This document shows, piece after piece, positions 45,479-55,805 of a stretch of DNA of 64,000 nt; the stretch's first letter is position 1, and every line of letters starts with the position of its first letter. Below the pieces are notes generated by a model that was given only the letters and a program-made list of their open reading frames with translations, searched no databases and was not told the origin of the DNA. The DNA lies in contig CANQET010000001.1 in the NCBI GenBank assembly GCA_947595585.1, forward strand, positions 1 to 64,000, written 5' to 3'. The position numbers and the translations under genes were made by a program. This DNA is from an uncultured Clostridia bacterium (GTDB taxonomy: Bacteria > Bacillota > Clostridia > Christensenellales > Borkfalkiaceae).

Positions 45479-46717
45479 ATGATCGAAACAAGAAAACTTT
45501 CCAACGGCGTGCGCATTATCGTCAAGCGCATGGAGGGACTCTATTCCGTCGCGATGGGGGTGCTCGTGGGAACGGGCTCTGCCTTCGAGACGGACGCGGA
45601 GGACGGCATCTCCCACTTCATCGAACACATGCAGTTCAAGGGGACGCCCACCCGCACGGCATTCGAGATCTCGGATGCCTTCGACGCGCTGGGGGCGCAG
45701 GTCAACGCCTTCACGGGCAAAGATATGACGTGTTACTACGCCAAGGCCACCTGCGATCACGCCGCCGAGGCCTTCGACCTGCTCGCCGACCTCTTTCTGC
45801 ACGCGAACTACCCCGAACACGAGATGGTGCGCGAGAAGGGGGTCATCCTCGAGGAGATCGGCATGAACGAGGATTCGCCCGAAGATCTCTGCCTCGACCT
45901 CTTGGCGCGGGCGACCTTCGGAAAACATAACTACGGCCGAAATATTTTGGGACCTGCCGCCAACGTGAAGAACTTCACGCGGGAACAGGTGTTTCATTAT
46001 AAAAAGGAGCGCTACGTCCCGCGCAATATCGTCGTCTCCTTTGCGGGGAACATCGATCCCGAGGAGGCCTTCCGCCTCACGGAGGCGGCCTTCGGAGGGC
46101 TGGAGGATACCCCGCTCGTCCGCCGTGCAAAACGGGTGCAGTTCCGTGCGGGGAACATCGTAAAACGGAAGAAATACGAACAGGTGCACTTCGCGATCGG
46201 CTTCCCGAGCATTCCGCGGGACGACGACAGCTATTATGCCGTACAGGTCATGAATGCGGCGCTCGGCGGCGGCCTCTCTTCCCGCCTCTTCAAGCGGGTG
46301 CGCGAGGAGCTCGGGCTCGCCTATTCCGTCTATTCCTATACTTCGCACTACGCCGAAACGGGGCTTCTCGCCGTGTACGCGGGCGTCAACCCCGAGAAGG
46401 CCGAAGACGCCAAGCAGGCGATCGTCGGGGTCATCGAAGAGCTTCGCCGCGGCGGCATCACCGAGGAAGAGTTTTTGCGCGGACGGGAACAGCTCAAGGC
46501 AGGCAGCGTGTTTTCCCAGGAGAGCACCAACGCGCAGATGCTCCTTTACGGGCGGAATCTCCTGTATACGGGGGAGGTCTACGACTTGGAGAAGCGCATG
46601 GAAGAGCTCTCGCAGCTCACCCTCGACGACGTCACAAAGGCCATCGGGGCGCATTTCGACCTTACGAAGGCCGCCATCGCCGCCGTCGGGACGCTTGCGG
46701 ACAAGCTCACGCTATGA
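45479..46717 (+). CDS. M16-family zinc peptidase
   Basis: ISHFIEHMQFKGTPTR (HxxEH). Confidence 0.93.
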   Translation: MIETRKLSNGVRIIVKRMEGLYSVAMGVLVGTGSAFETDAEDGISHFIEHMQFKGTPTRTAFEISDAFDALGAQVNAFTGKDMTCYYAKATCDHAAEAFDLLADLFLHANYPEHEMVREKGVILEEIGMNEDSPEDLCLDLLARATFGKHNYGRNILGPAANVKNFTREQVFHYKKERYVPRNIVVSFAGNIDPEEAFRLTEAAFGGLEDTPLVRRAKRVQFRAGNIVKRKKYEQVHFAIGFPSIPRDDDSYYAVQVMNAALGGGLSSRLFKRVREELGLAYSVYSYTSHYAETGLLAVYAGVNPEKAEDAKQAIVGVIEELRRGGITEEEFLRGREQLKAGSVFSQESTNAQMLLYGRNLLYTGEVYDLEKRMEELSQLTLDDVTKAIGAHFDLTKAAIAAVGTLADKLTL

Positions 46718-47196
46718 GAAGAGCGGAGGGCTTTGCACCCGAATACGACGAAGGAAGCCGCGTCATCATCCTCGGAAGCTTCCCGAGCGTGAAGAGCCGC
46801 GCGGAGGGGTTTTACTACGGCAATCCGCAAAACCGCTTCTGGCGCATGCTCGCCGCCTTTTTCCATGAAGCGCTTCCCCGCAGCGTCGAAGAAAAGCGCG
46901 GCCTCCTGCATACATACGGCGTCGCGCTCTGGGATATGGTCGCCGCGTGCGCGATCGAGGGCTCTGCGGATGCCTCCATCCGCGAAGAGGAGACGGCGGA
47001 TATCGCATGGCTCGCCGCCCGTATCCCGCAGGCGACGATCCTGTGCAACGGGGCAAAGGCGTATGCACTGCTTTCGGCCGCTGCGCCCGAACTTCTCCCC
47101 CGTGCAAAGAAGCTCCCCTCGACTTCTCCCGCCAATCCGCGCTACAGCGAGGAAGTGTGGCATGCGGCGCTCGACGAAGCGCTTCGTCGCCGATAA
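46714..47196 (+). CDS. DNA-deoxyinosine/mismatch uracil glycosylase-like protein
   Basis: VIILGSFPSVKSRAEGFYYGNPQNRFWRML; 4-nt overlap upstream. Confidence 0.82.
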   Translation: MRRAEGFAPEYDEGSRVIILGSFPSVKSRAEGFYYGNPQNRFWRMLAAFFHEALPRSVEEKRGLLHTYGVALWDMVAACAIEGSADASIREEETADIAWLAARIPQATILCNGAKAYALLSAAAPELLPRAKKLPSTSPANPRYSEEVWHAALDEALRRR

Positions 47197-47379
47197 GCGG
47201 GGGGATGCTATCGTTTATTTGCAAAATGCAAGGGGGATCTCTCCAAAGAAGACGGGGGAATTTGCGCGAAAGCGGGACTTCGATCGAGGAATTGTCCAAA
47301 AAGTATTGACATCCGCGGAAAAAAGCGGTACAATATAAAAAATTATGAAATGCCCCGTACGCGAGGCAGGAGGAAAAAT

Positions 47380-47607
47380 ATGTTCGAAAAAGTTTGCGCA
47401 ATGCTCGCAGAGCAGCTCGGGATCCCCGCGGATTCCATAAAGCCCGAGTCCGACGTCATCAAAGATCTTCACGCCGATTCCCTCGATGTCGTCGAACTCA
47501 TGATGACACTCGAAAACACCTACGGCATCACCCTTCCCGACGGCGACGTCGAGAATATCAAGACGGTGCAGGATATCGTCGATATGATGAACAAGATCGT
47601 CAAGTAA
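47380..47607 (+). CDS. acpP: Acyl carrier protein
   Basis: DVIKDLHADSLDVVELMM phosphopantetheine site; start MFEKV. Confidence 0.95.
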   Translation: MFEKVCAMLAEQLGIPADSIKPESDVIKDLHADSLDVVELMMTLENTYGITLPDGDVENIKTVQDIVDMMNKIVK

Positions 47608-47678
47608 ACCGCACGGCGCTCCTTCGGGGGCGCCGAAGTTTTGGAAAAAAATTCTCGGGAAAACCTTGCTTCATAGCG

Positions 47679-47707
47679 TTGCTTTTTCGGGGCGGAGATG
47701 ATATAAT
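47679..47707 (+). promoter_or_regulatory. Promoter for the 6S-like RNA
   Basis: TTGCTT-17-TATAAT. Confidence 0.75.
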
Positions 47708-47712
47708 AGAGT

Positions 47713-47904
47713 AGACACCTGCGGTGTACGGAGTTCGGGAAATAAGCGGGATCCACAAAGTTCATTAGGGAGCGCATGTCGGTTCGGATAGGCAAGGTCT
47801 GTATGAAAATACGGAAAGTCTGATGCCGTATCGCCGCGCACCCGCCTGCATGAGATGCGGGTTCACCCATTTTCGAGCTGCGGCACAGGCGGATGTCTTT
47901 TTTT
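47713..47904 (+). ncRNA. ssrS: Probable 6S RNA (about 190 nt)
   Basis: Strong promoter; 5' GACACCUG and AGUUCGGGAAAU pair with 3' AUUUUCGAGCU, CAGG, UGUC then U-run; interrupted central region with hairpin ACCCGC-CUGCAUGAGAU-GCGGGU; long apical stem; no ORF. Confidence 0.75.
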
Positions 47905-47955
47905 CTAAAAAATTTTCCCGACGCCAAAAATTTTACGTTTTGCGGGCAAAATCGG

Positions 47956-47984
47956 TTGCAAGAACGCGCGGATTATGGTATAAT
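47956..47984 (+). promoter_or_regulatory. Promoter for tRNA-Glu
   Basis: TTGCAA-17-TATAAT. Confidence 0.75.
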
Positions 47985-48047
47985 CTACAGGCGATCGGGG
48001 AAAACGACGCTTCCGCAAGGGAGCCGCCCCATAGCAAAATTACATAC

Positions 48048-48122
48048 GGCCTTGTGGTCAAGCGGTTAAGACGGCGCCCTCTCACGGCGCAATCCCGGGT
48101 TCGATTCCCGGCAAGGTCACCA
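48048..48122 (+). tRNA. tRNA-Glu(CTC) with encoded CCA
   Basis: GGCCTTG/CAAGGTC acceptor, GCGCC-CTCTCAC-GGCGC anticodon arm, GGTTCGATTCC T-arm, ACCA end. Confidence 0.96.
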
Positions 48123-48123
48123 T

Positions 48124-48160
48124 GCAGCCCCGTCCATTCTTTTGAATGGACGGGGCTGCA
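48124..48160 (+). terminator. Hairpin after tRNA-Glu
   Basis: CAGCCCCGTCCATTCttttGAATGGACGGGGCTG. Confidence 0.75.
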
Positions 48161-48380
48161 TTATGAACGCGTTCGGGCAGCAGAAGAAGGCGGCGGGTTC
48201 GCCCCGCGCGAAGCTTCTGATTGTGATACCAAGCGCGGCACAAGCCCCATTGGGGGGCGAAGTATTCCCGGGGCGGGAAATCGGGAAAAGTTGCAAAGCG
48301 GAGTTGACTTTCGGGGGCAGTGTGTGCTATAATCATAATAGGATCGATTTCGATCGCCGCAAACAAGAAAAGGGGCGAAT

Positions 48381-49001
48381 ATGGAAGAGCGCGGAGGATA
48401 TATCTACATCGTATTTTCGCAGACCCCGTATAAGATGGGTCGGTTTATCCGCGCGATCACACACGGGACGTTTAACCATGTCTCGGTGGCGCTCGACGGC
48501 GAGCTGACTGAGATGTACTCCTTTGCGCGTCTCAAGCGCGATACGCCCTTCTGCGGGGGCTTCGTGCACGAAGGGGCGGAGCGGTACCGTTTCCGCGGCC
48601 GCACGGCGAAGATCTCCATCTGCGGCGTTTACGTGGGGGAAGAGGTCGCGCAAAAGGTGCGCGGCAGCATCAAGGAAATGGAGCTTAGGCGGGATACCTA
48701 TATCTATAATTTGCTCTCCGCGCTACTTGTTCCGCTCCGCAAGAAGGCCTATGCACGCGATTCTTATACCTGCGTGGAGTTCGTCTCTGCGATCCTGAAG
48801 ATCGCGGGGGTGGGGCTGCTTTGCGAATGCTATACGGCCTCTGAGCTCTACGCCCAGCTGCAAGATCATGAGATCTACCGCGGAGAATTCCCCGCCGAGG
48901 CTTCGATCGTCGACGAAAGCTACGCAGAGCACGTATCGATCCCCCGCCGCATCACGAGCTCGGCAAAGCAGTTCGGCTGCCTTCTCCATCGGATCTTTTA
49001 G
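48381..49001 (+). CDS. Permuted papain-like (NlpC/P60 / YiiX-type) hypothetical protein
   Basis: HGTFNHVSVAL (His) and DSYTCVEFVSAIL (Cys); promoter TTGACT-18-TATAAT. Confidence 0.6.
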   Translation: MEERGGYIYIVFSQTPYKMGRFIRAITHGTFNHVSVALDGELTEMYSFARLKRDTPFCGGFVHEGAERYRFRGRTAKISICGVYVGEEVAQKVRGSIKEMELRRDTYIYNLLSALLVPLRKKAYARDSYTCVEFVSAILKIAGVGLLCECYTASELYAQLQDHEIYRGEFPAEASIVDESYAEHVSIPRRITSSAKQFGCLLHRIF

Positions 49002-49157
49002 CGAAAAAGTACATACGTCCCCCTCCGTTTGCAGACGGCAGGGGGCTTTTTCGGCAGACGGAAAAATCTTTCATGAGATTTGGGAGATATTTCCGCAGTT
49101 CGTCTTGATTTTTTCACGAAAATTTGCTATAATGGAAAAAAATATCAAGAAAGTATC

Positions 49158-50591
49158 ATGGAAGAGAAAAAAACCAACCGATTTTTATCCAAAGTGGACG
49201 GCTATTTCGGAATTTCCGAGAGCGGTTCTTCCTTCCGCACGGAGATCGTCGCGGGGCTGACGACGTTTATGGCGATGGTCTACGCGCTGCTCGTCGTCCC
49301 GGGGATGTACCCCGCGGATCAGGTCTCCTTCGGCGCCGTATACATCGCTACGGCGCTCGGCGCGATCGTGGGGACGATGCTCATGGCGCTCGTCGCGAAG
49401 ATGCCCCTGGCGCAGGCCTCGGGGCTTGGGGCGACGGCGTATGTGACGGGAACGCTCCTCGGGGGCAACATGGGGCTGACCTATGCGAATACGATGGTGT
49501 TCGTCTTGCTCGGCGGCGCCATCTTCGTCTTGCTTACGGCGACGGGGCTGCGCAAGCAGATCCTTGCGGGGATCCCCGATGAGATCAAGACGATCGTCCC
49601 CGTCGGCATCGGGATGTTCATCGCCTTCATCGGCTTCAAGAAAGCGGGGCTTGTGGTCTTGCATGAGGACAGCATCGGCTTCGCTTCCTTCAACGTCCTC
49701 GGCGGCGTCGACTATAGCGGTGCGATCGGGGCGGCCGTCGCCCTGTGCGGTGCGATCGCGATCGCCGTCCTCACCAAACGAAACGTGAAGGGGGGGATCC
49801 TCTGGGGGATGCTCGGCAGTGCGGCGCTCTATTATGCGCTCGTGGGGCTGGGCTGTATCTGGGACGCGGGGTGCCGTACGGTCTTTCAAAACATCGCGGA
49901 GGGCTTCGAAGATCCCTTCAAGGCGTTTGCCGCATGGGGGAAGGAATCGGCGGGGCAGGTCTTCATCAACGGGTTCGACTTCAGCGGGATCGGCGCAGGC
50001 GAGCTTGTGATGGTCATCGTGACCGCTTCGCTCTCGCTGTGCATGGTAAACATGTTCGATACGCTCGGCACCCTCTACGGCGCTTGCTCCAAGGGCGGCC
50101 TTCTCGATGAAAACGGCAACCCCATCCGCGTAAATCGCTGCATGCTCTCGGATTCCATCGCCTCGTGCGCGGGAGCGGTGTTCGGGGCGACGACGGTGAC
50201 GACGTACGTCGAGTCCTCTTCGGGCGTTGCGGCGGGCGGCAAAACGGGATTTTCCTCCCTCATTACGGGAATTTGCTTTATCGTCGCGATGTTTTTGAGC
50301 CCGATCGCACGGCTCGTGCCCGATGCCGCGACCTCTGCGGCGCTCATCTGGGTGGGCGTCCTCATGATGAGTGCGGTGAAGGATATCGAATGGTCGGATC
50401 CCGCCGCGGCGCTGCCCGCCTTCCTCACGATCACGGTGATGGCCTTCGGGTACTCGATCTCCTTCGGCATGGGGGTGGGGATCATCTCGTGTGTGCTCGT
50501 GAAGCTCTTCACGGGCAAAGTACGGGAGATCTCCGTCGTCACGTGGGTGATCGCGGCGCTCTTCCTCGCGATGTTCCTCCTCACAAACTAA
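49158..50591 (+). CDS. NCS2-family (AzgA-like) guanine/hypoxanthine permease
   Basis: FRTEIVAGLTTFMAMVYALLVVPGM; multi-TM. Confidence 0.9.
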   Translation: MEEKKTNRFLSKVDGYFGISESGSSFRTEIVAGLTTFMAMVYALLVVPGMYPADQVSFGAVYIATALGAIVGTMLMALVAKMPLAQASGLGATAYVTGTLLGGNMGLTYANTMVFVLLGGAIFVLLTATGLRKQILAGIPDEIKTIVPVGIGMFIAFIGFKKAGLVVLHEDSIGFASFNVLGGVDYSGAIGAAVALCGAIAIAVLTKRNVKGGILWGMLGSAALYYALVGLGCIWDAGCRTVFQNIAEGFEDPFKAFAAWGKESAGQVFINGFDFSGIGAGELVMVIVTASLSLCMVNMFDTLGTLYGACSKGGLLDENGNPIRVNRCMLSDSIASCAGAVFGATTVTTYVESSSGVAAGGKTGFSSLITGICFIVAMFLSPIARLVPDAATSAALIWVGVLMMSAVKDIEWSDPAAALPAFLTITVMAFGYSISFGMGVGIISCVLVKLFTGKVREISVVTWVIAALFLAMFLLTN

Positions 50592-50634
50592 AAAAACGAT
50601 ATAGGCCCCCCGCCTTTTATACGATGAGGATAGC

Positions 50635-53235
50635 ATGATCGAAGTCAAAGAACTCACAAAGATCTATAAGAGCCGCAAGAGCGGCAACTGCACGGCCCTC
50701 GATCGCATCAGTTTTACACTGCCCGATAAGGGCTTTGTTTTTGTCATCGGCAAGAGTGGAAGCGGGAAGACGACCCTTCTATCTCTCCTCGGGGGATTGG
50801 ATACCATCACCTCGGGCGAGATCGTCGAAAACGGCAGGCATATCGAGAAATTCGGCCTCAAGGAGCAGGTCTACTACCGCAATTCGACGATCGGCTTCAT
50901 CTTTCAGGACTTCCACCTCATCGACGACCTCACGATCTATGAGAACATCATGCTCGCCCTCGAGCTCAAGGGGGAGGCGGACCGCGAAAAGGTACTTCGG
51001 GCGCTTTCCGATACCGATCTCGCGGAGTTTGAAAACCGCTATCCCAAGGAGCTCTCGGGGGGACAGAAGCAGAGGGTGGCGATCGCGCGTGCCCTCGTAA
51101 AACAGCCCTCCGTCATCCTCGCCGATGAGCCTACGGGCAATCTCGACAGCAAGACGACGGCGCAGATCTTGGACCTTCTGAAGCAGCTCTCCGAAGAGAA
51201 GCTCGTCGTCATCGTGTCGCATAATTTGCGCGACGCGGAGCACTATGCGGATGAGATCATTGAACTTTCCGACGGCAAAATACTTCAGCATCTGAAGCGG
51301 AACGAGGCCTTCGACGCACACCTCAGAGTGGAGGGGGAAACCCTCGTCATCCCGGGTGGGGAGACCTTCGGCGAGGAAGAGGTGCAGGCCGCCTCCGCCG
51401 CAATGGAGCGGGGGACGGTGCGAAAGCTCCGCTACGAGGCCGATCGGTTCCTTCCTTGCGATGAGCATACGGCGGAAGATGCGGTGCTGCTGCTCGAAAA
51501 GAAACACATAGGCCCCCGTGCTTTGATGAAGACGGCGGCAAAATTCACGCGGCGGGGCCGGATCCGCACGGCGATCTATGCCGTCATCTTTGCGGCGATC
51601 ATGGTCGTCTTGAACCTCGCCCAGCTCATCATGAACTTCAACGGCGGCGAAGTGCTCGCAAGCGAAATGCAAAAGCGGGGGCTGCAGTGCAGTTCGTTCC
51701 TCAAAAATGAGAATCCTTCCTACGACGTCATCGATGCGACCCGCCTTGTCGACGTTGCGGCGGGGGACCTGCAGAAGTTTTTTGATGCGGGGTATGAAGG
51801 CAAGGCCTATCCGCTCGTCAACTATTCGTTTTTGAATACGTCGAGCAATGTCGACGTAAGGCAGATGCGTCTGACGTTGAAGGATGACCCGTATGCGTTT
51901 TCGGGCACCGCGGGCCTTCTCATCACCGAGGAGAGCTATCTCGAAAAGCAGTTCGGGGAACTCAAATTCACAGCGCGCTCCGAAGATCCCAAAGACTACG
52001 GCGTATACCTCACCGATTTCTTCGCCGACGCCTATATCGCAGGGCATCCGCAGTATTCTTATGAAACGCTCCTCGGGCCGACGCAGCAGTTTACGGGCTA
52101 TGTATACGGCTACATCAACGGCATTATCGATACAAATTATCGCAAGCGTTACGAAGATCTTCTCGCAAAACTGACTGATCCCGCACTCTCCAAAACCGAG
52201 CGCCGCAGCCTTGCCGAATGCGACGAAGGCCTCGCGTTTGCCGATGAAATTTACCAATATCTTGCGATCGCCTATACATTCGATGAGGATTTCATCGAGA
52301 AGTCTGCAAGCGCAGGCATCCGTCAATTCGTGAGCTCGGGCATCTCGACCTTCACCTGGCGCGGGAAAGAATACGAATATGCGGATTCTTGGTTTACTTG
52401 TGCGGCGCTTAGGAACAGCGTCCCGCTTGGGGAGAACGAGGTCGTGATGAGCTACGAGGTCTACAACGAGATCTTCGATACCTCGTATACTTCGCAAAAT
52501 GCGGATACGTTCACGCCGCATGAGGTGAAGTTTGCCTACTATCTTCCCTGCGATCGAAACAAGACGCAGAAGAAGTACGAGGCGACGCTCAAGATCATCG
52601 GGCTCAACAACGGGACCACCCGCGTGAATGTGGCCGACAACATCTTGCGCGCGCTGCAGAGGATCGAGGGGTACACCTGCGGCTATTATTTCGAAACGGA
52701 GGGGGATGTATCACTTCTTTTCAACACGGCAGACGAGCTCGGCTACATCCCCAATTCCTCGATCGCTGGGTCGATCGCGACGATGACGAAGGCGGTGAGG
52801 GTGTTCAGCGATTTCTTCGTCCTCATCTTCATCGTGCTTTGCGCGGCGCTACTGCTTCTCATGGTACAATTCGAGGTGAAGAGCATCAAGGATCGCATGA
52901 AGGAGATCGGCATCATGAAGGCGCTCGGGGCACGAAATTCCGACCTCATGTGTATATTTGGCTTACAGATCGTCCTCGCGGGACTTGCGATGCTCGTGCT
53001 CTACATTGCGGGGTCCTTCGTCTTTATCGGGCTTGCGAATCGCATTCTGGTGCTTTCGCTGAATGAACTTGCGCGCAGTACGATGGTCATGGACCTTTCT
53101 TTCCTCATCGTGAAGTGGAGCTATATTTTGTGGGACTGCCTGCTCGCGCTCGGCATCCTCCTCGTCTCCTTCCTCGCGCCCATGCTGCGCCTGAGGTCCA
53201 TCAAGCCCACCAACGTCATCAAGGCAAAGGAATAA
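50635..53235 (+). CDS. ABC transporter, ATPase fused to FtsX/MacB-like permease
   Basis: [34 protein letters not shown]-terminal FtsX-like TM region. Confidence 0.92.
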   Translation: MIEVKELTKIYKSRKSGNCTALDRISFTLPDKGFVFVIGKSGSGKTTLLSLLGGLDTITSGEIVENGRHIEKFGLKEQVYYRNSTIGFIFQDFHLIDDLTIYENIMLALELKGEADREKVLRALSDTDLAEFENRYPKELSGGQKQRVAIARALVKQPSVILADEPTGNLDSKTTAQILDLLKQLSEEKLVVIVSHNLRDAEHYADEIIELSDGKILQHLKRNEAFDAHLRVEGETLVIPGGETFGEEEVQAASAAMERGTVRKLRYEADRFLPCDEHTAEDAVLLLEKKHIGPRALMKTAAKFTRRGRIRTAIYAVIFAAIMVVLNLAQLIMNFNGGEVLASEMQKRGLQCSSFLKNENPSYDVIDATRLVDVAAGDLQKFFDAGYEGKAYPLVNYSFLNTSSNVDVRQMRLTLKDDPYAFSGTAGLLITEESYLEKQFGELKFTARSEDPKDYGVYLTDFFADAYIAGHPQYSYETLLGPTQQFTGYVYGYINGIIDTNYRKRYEDLLAKLTDPALSKTERRSLAECDEGLAFADEIYQYLAIAYTFDEDFIEKSASAGIRQFVSSGISTFTWRGKEYEYADSWFTCAALRNSVPLGENEVVMSYEVYNEIFDTSYTSQNADTFTPHEVKFAYYLPCDRNKTQKKYEATLKIIGLNNGTTRVNVADNILRALQRIEGYTCGYYFETEGDVSLLFNTADELGYIPNSSIAGSIATMTKAVRVFSDFFVLIFIVLCAALLLLMVQFEVKSIKDRMKEIGIMKALGARNSDLMCIFGLQIVLAGLAMLVLYIAGSFVFIGLANRILVLSLNELARSTMVMDLSFLIVKWSYILWDCLLALGILLVSFLAPMLRLRSIKPTNVIKAKE

Positions 53236-53307
53236 AGCATACAGGGGTAGCCCTTATGCGACGAAAGGACGTGGGGCGACGGGACGGACTGCGTAGGGGC
53301 ACATCAG

Positions 53308-53379
53308 TACGTCATTCCGACGACCGTAGGGAGGAGGAATCTCAAGGACGAGATTTCTCACTACGTTCGAAATGACGTA
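53308..53379 (+). repeat. Hairpin repeat family A, copy 3
   Basis: Same consensus with different loop (aaggac). Confidence 0.9.
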
Positions 53380-53404
53380 ATGGGCGAGGGCGCAAATCAT
53401 GTGC

Positions 53405-53517
53405 GCCCCTCGGCTCCCCTTGCAGGGGAGCTGTCGCGGCGTAAGACGCGGCTGAGGGGTTTTTGAAACCCTATCCCCTGCTACGCAGGTACTTCCCCTA
53501 AAAGGGGAAGCAAGCGG
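53405..53517 (+). repeat. Interspersed repeat family C, copy 3
   Basis: CGGCTCCCCTTGCAGGGGAGCTGTCGCGGCGTAAGACGCGGCTGAGGGG... Confidence 0.88.
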
Positions 53518-53541
53518 ATGGACTTCGTAGGGGCACATCAG

Positions 53542-53613
53542 TACGTCATTCCGACGACCGTAGGGAGGAGGAATCTCGACTTTGAGATTTCTCACTAACG
53601 TTCAAAATGACGT
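53542..53613 (+). repeat. Hairpin repeat family A, copy 4
   Basis: Same consensus; small changes in the right arm. Confidence 0.88.
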
Positions 53614-53638
53614 GCGCCATGCATGGGCTTTTCTGCCG

Positions 53639-53740
53639 CCCCACCCCCTTAATCCCCCTCCCACGGAGGGGGTAGTGGACTGCGTAGGGGCACATCTTGT
53701 GCAACACCCCCCTCCATTGGAGGGGGTAGGGGGGTGGGCA
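53639..53740. repeat. Two family B units in opposite orientation
   Basis: CCACCCCCTTAATCCCCCTCCCACGGAGGGGGTAG and ACCCCCCTCCATTGGAGGGGGTAGGGGGGTGGGC. Confidence 0.82.
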
Positions 53741-53908
53741 GATGACCGATGGGGGTAGGGCTTTCGGACTTCGTATCTTCCCCGTCGTGCATCATGCAAA
53801 AAGCCCCGGGGGGGCTCGGGGCAAAGGGCGTAAAGATGAAAACAAGGGCGCAAAACGGGCAATAAAATTGCAGGGGTAGGCCGAAAACGAGGGGGCCTAC
53901 CTACTTTT

Positions 53909-55567
53909 TTACACGTTGAAGCAGCTTCCGCCGATGAATTCGCGGATCAGCGAATTGCAGGGGATGATCGCATCGTTATCGATGAGACGGAAGTATTTCA
54001 GCGTCTTGATGAGGCGGTTGGCGACGAGGTACTGCGGGTCCGAGGCCTCGATCTTCGAAAGGGCCTCCATGGCCTGTTTTTTGAGCACGCAAAGCTCATA
54101 GCCGAGGCTGGAATCGAACACGTAGTCGGCGGTCTCTTGATGGGGATAGATCCAGCGGAATTCCCCGTTTCGTACCGATTGCCACATGTCGATGGTCGAA
54201 GCGGCGGGGCAGTTGCGGAATTTCATATCCCGCACGATACGGCGGATGAGCCGCGTATTCGTGATGGAGAGCGGGGTATGGTTATCGATGCTCATCTGGG
54301 TATGCGGCGCGATATAGATCTTGAATTTGCGGTGCTTGGGGATGGAATGGGTGAGTTTTTCGTTGAGCGCATGGATGCCTTCGATGATGACGGGCACATT
54401 CTCCCCGAGGCGGATGGTCTTGCCCGCTTCCCGCCGATCGAGTTTGAAGTTGAAGCGGGGGAGGGTGACTTCTTCGCCGTTGATGAGGTCGTAGAGGTCC
54501 TTATTGAATTGGTCGATATCGAGGCAGGCGATGTGCTCGAGGTCCAGAAGCTCACGGGGCTTGCCCTGCAGTTTGCAGATCGTATCCTTTTCGAAGTAGT
54601 AGTCGTCGAGGGAGATCGTCACGGGGTCGATGCCGCGGGAGAGGAGCTCGATGCGAAGACGGGTGCAGAACGTCGTCTTCCCGCTCGAGCTGGGGCCTGC
54701 GATCGCGATGAGACGCACTTCGTCGAGATGCTTTTCGATGATATCCCCGAGCTCGGCGAGTTGGCGGCTGTGCTGGGCCTCGCACATCTGCACGAATTCG
54801 AGCGTCTTGCCCTCATCGATCTTGCGGTTGATATCGCAGACGGTCTGGATGCCCGTCTTGATCGCACGGTCGTAGGAGCGTTGGAGCGTCCTGCAATAGG
54901 TGGCCTCCTCCTCGAAATCGGGGATCGCCGCTTCGAGGTCGTGGCGGGGGTATTGGATGATGATGCCCGGGCTGTAGGGGGTGATGGTGTAGTTGCGGAT
55001 GCAGCCCGTCGAGGGGACCATATAGCTGTAGAGATAGTTGTAGTATTCCCCGCACTTATAGAGATGCACGGTGTTCTCGGGGCGATACTTCAAGATCTCG
55101 ATCTTGTCGTCGAGGTGGAACTTCTGATAGATCTTCGTCGCCTCCTCGAGGGTGACCGTCACCCGTTCGATGGGGAGGTCCTCTTCGATGATCCGCCCGA
55201 CTTCCGCGGTGATCGCGGCGACCGCACGCGACATGTTGAAGTTCTTCGTGAGCGCCTGGCAGGAGATCGAGCGGGAGATGTTGTAAGAAAAGCGGATGGG
55301 GATCTCGGGATAGATGCGGTAGAAGGCCATCGCGACGATATAGCTCAGGCTTGCGCGGTACGCCCTGCCCGCCTCGGCATTGTTGAGGCCGAGGAGCTCG
55401 ATCTGCATGCCGTCGTTCTTGGCAGAAAGGCGGTAGTTGAGTTCCTTGACCTGTGCGCCCACGCGGCACACGACGAAATTTTTGCGTTCTTTTTTCTCTA
55501 AAAGTTCGATGACGCGCGTTCCCTCTTCGACTTCGCGCACGCCGTTGTTGAATTCGACACGGATCAT
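53909..55567 (-). CDS. Nucleoside (uridine) kinase with N-terminal TGS/ThrRS-editing-like region
   Basis: IAIAGPSSSGKTTFCTRLRIEL...SLDDYYFEKD; start MIRVEFNNGVREV. Confidence 0.87.
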   Translation of the reverse strand: MIRVEFNNGVREVEEGTRVIELLEKKERKNFVVCRVGAQVKELNYRLSAKNDGMQIELLGLNNAEAGRAYRASLSYIVAMAFYRIYPEIPIRFSYNISRSISCQALTKNFNMSRAVAAITAEVGRIIEEDLPIERVTVTLEEATKIYQKFHLDDKIEILKYRPENTVHLYKCGEYYNYLYSYMVPSTGCIRNYTITPYSPGIIIQYPRHDLEAAIPDFEEEATYCRTLQRSYDRAIKTGIQTVCDINRKIDEGKTLEFVQMCEAQHSRQLAELGDIIEKHLDEVRLIAIAGPSSSGKTTFCTRLRIELLSRGIDPVTISLDDYYFEKDTICKLQGKPRELLDLEHIACLDIDQFNKDLYDLINGEEVTLPRFNFKLDRREAGKTIRLGENVPVIIEGIHALNEKLTHSIPKHRKFKIYIAPHTQMSIDNHTPLSITNTRLIRRIVRDMKFRNCPAASTIDMWQSVRNGEFRWIYPHQETADYVFDSSLGYELCVLKKQAMEALSKIEASDPQYLVANRLIKTLKYFRLIDNDAIIPCNSLIREFIGGSCFNV

Positions 55568-55726
55568 GATTTTCCCTTCCCTTGTATACGATTTTCCCGC
55601 GGTGGGGAACGTTTGGTGTTCCATTATACTACAAACCAAAATTTTTTGCAATGGGTTTTTGATAACTTTATCCGTTTTTTGCGAATTTTTATCAGGCAAA
55701 AGGGGGAGGCATTTTTGATTTTCATC

Positions 55727-55755
55727 TTGACAACGGCCCTTCTCGGGACTATAAT
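55727..55755 (+). promoter_or_regulatory. Promoter for tryptophanase-like operon
   Basis: TTGACA-17-TATAAT. Confidence 0.8.
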
Positions 55756-55805
55756 GGATATGAAGAAGGGGAGGTATGGCCTTCCCGCTATATAAGGAGA
55801 CTTTT

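Noticed and set aside
53254-53595. 113-aa minus-strand ORF (NLKVEIPPPYGRRNDVLMCPY...)
   Set aside because: Repeat families A and C read as protein
54137-55501. 454-aa plus-strand ORF opposite the nucleoside kinase
   Set aside because: Antisense artefact; the minus-strand ORF has Walker A and conserved motifs
55755-55805. Possible tnaC-like leader peptide ([13 protein letters not shown] / [11 protein letters not shown]) before the tryptophanase-like gene
   Set aside because: No Trp codon, and the first ATG overlaps the -10; the leader is too short for TnaC-type attenuation
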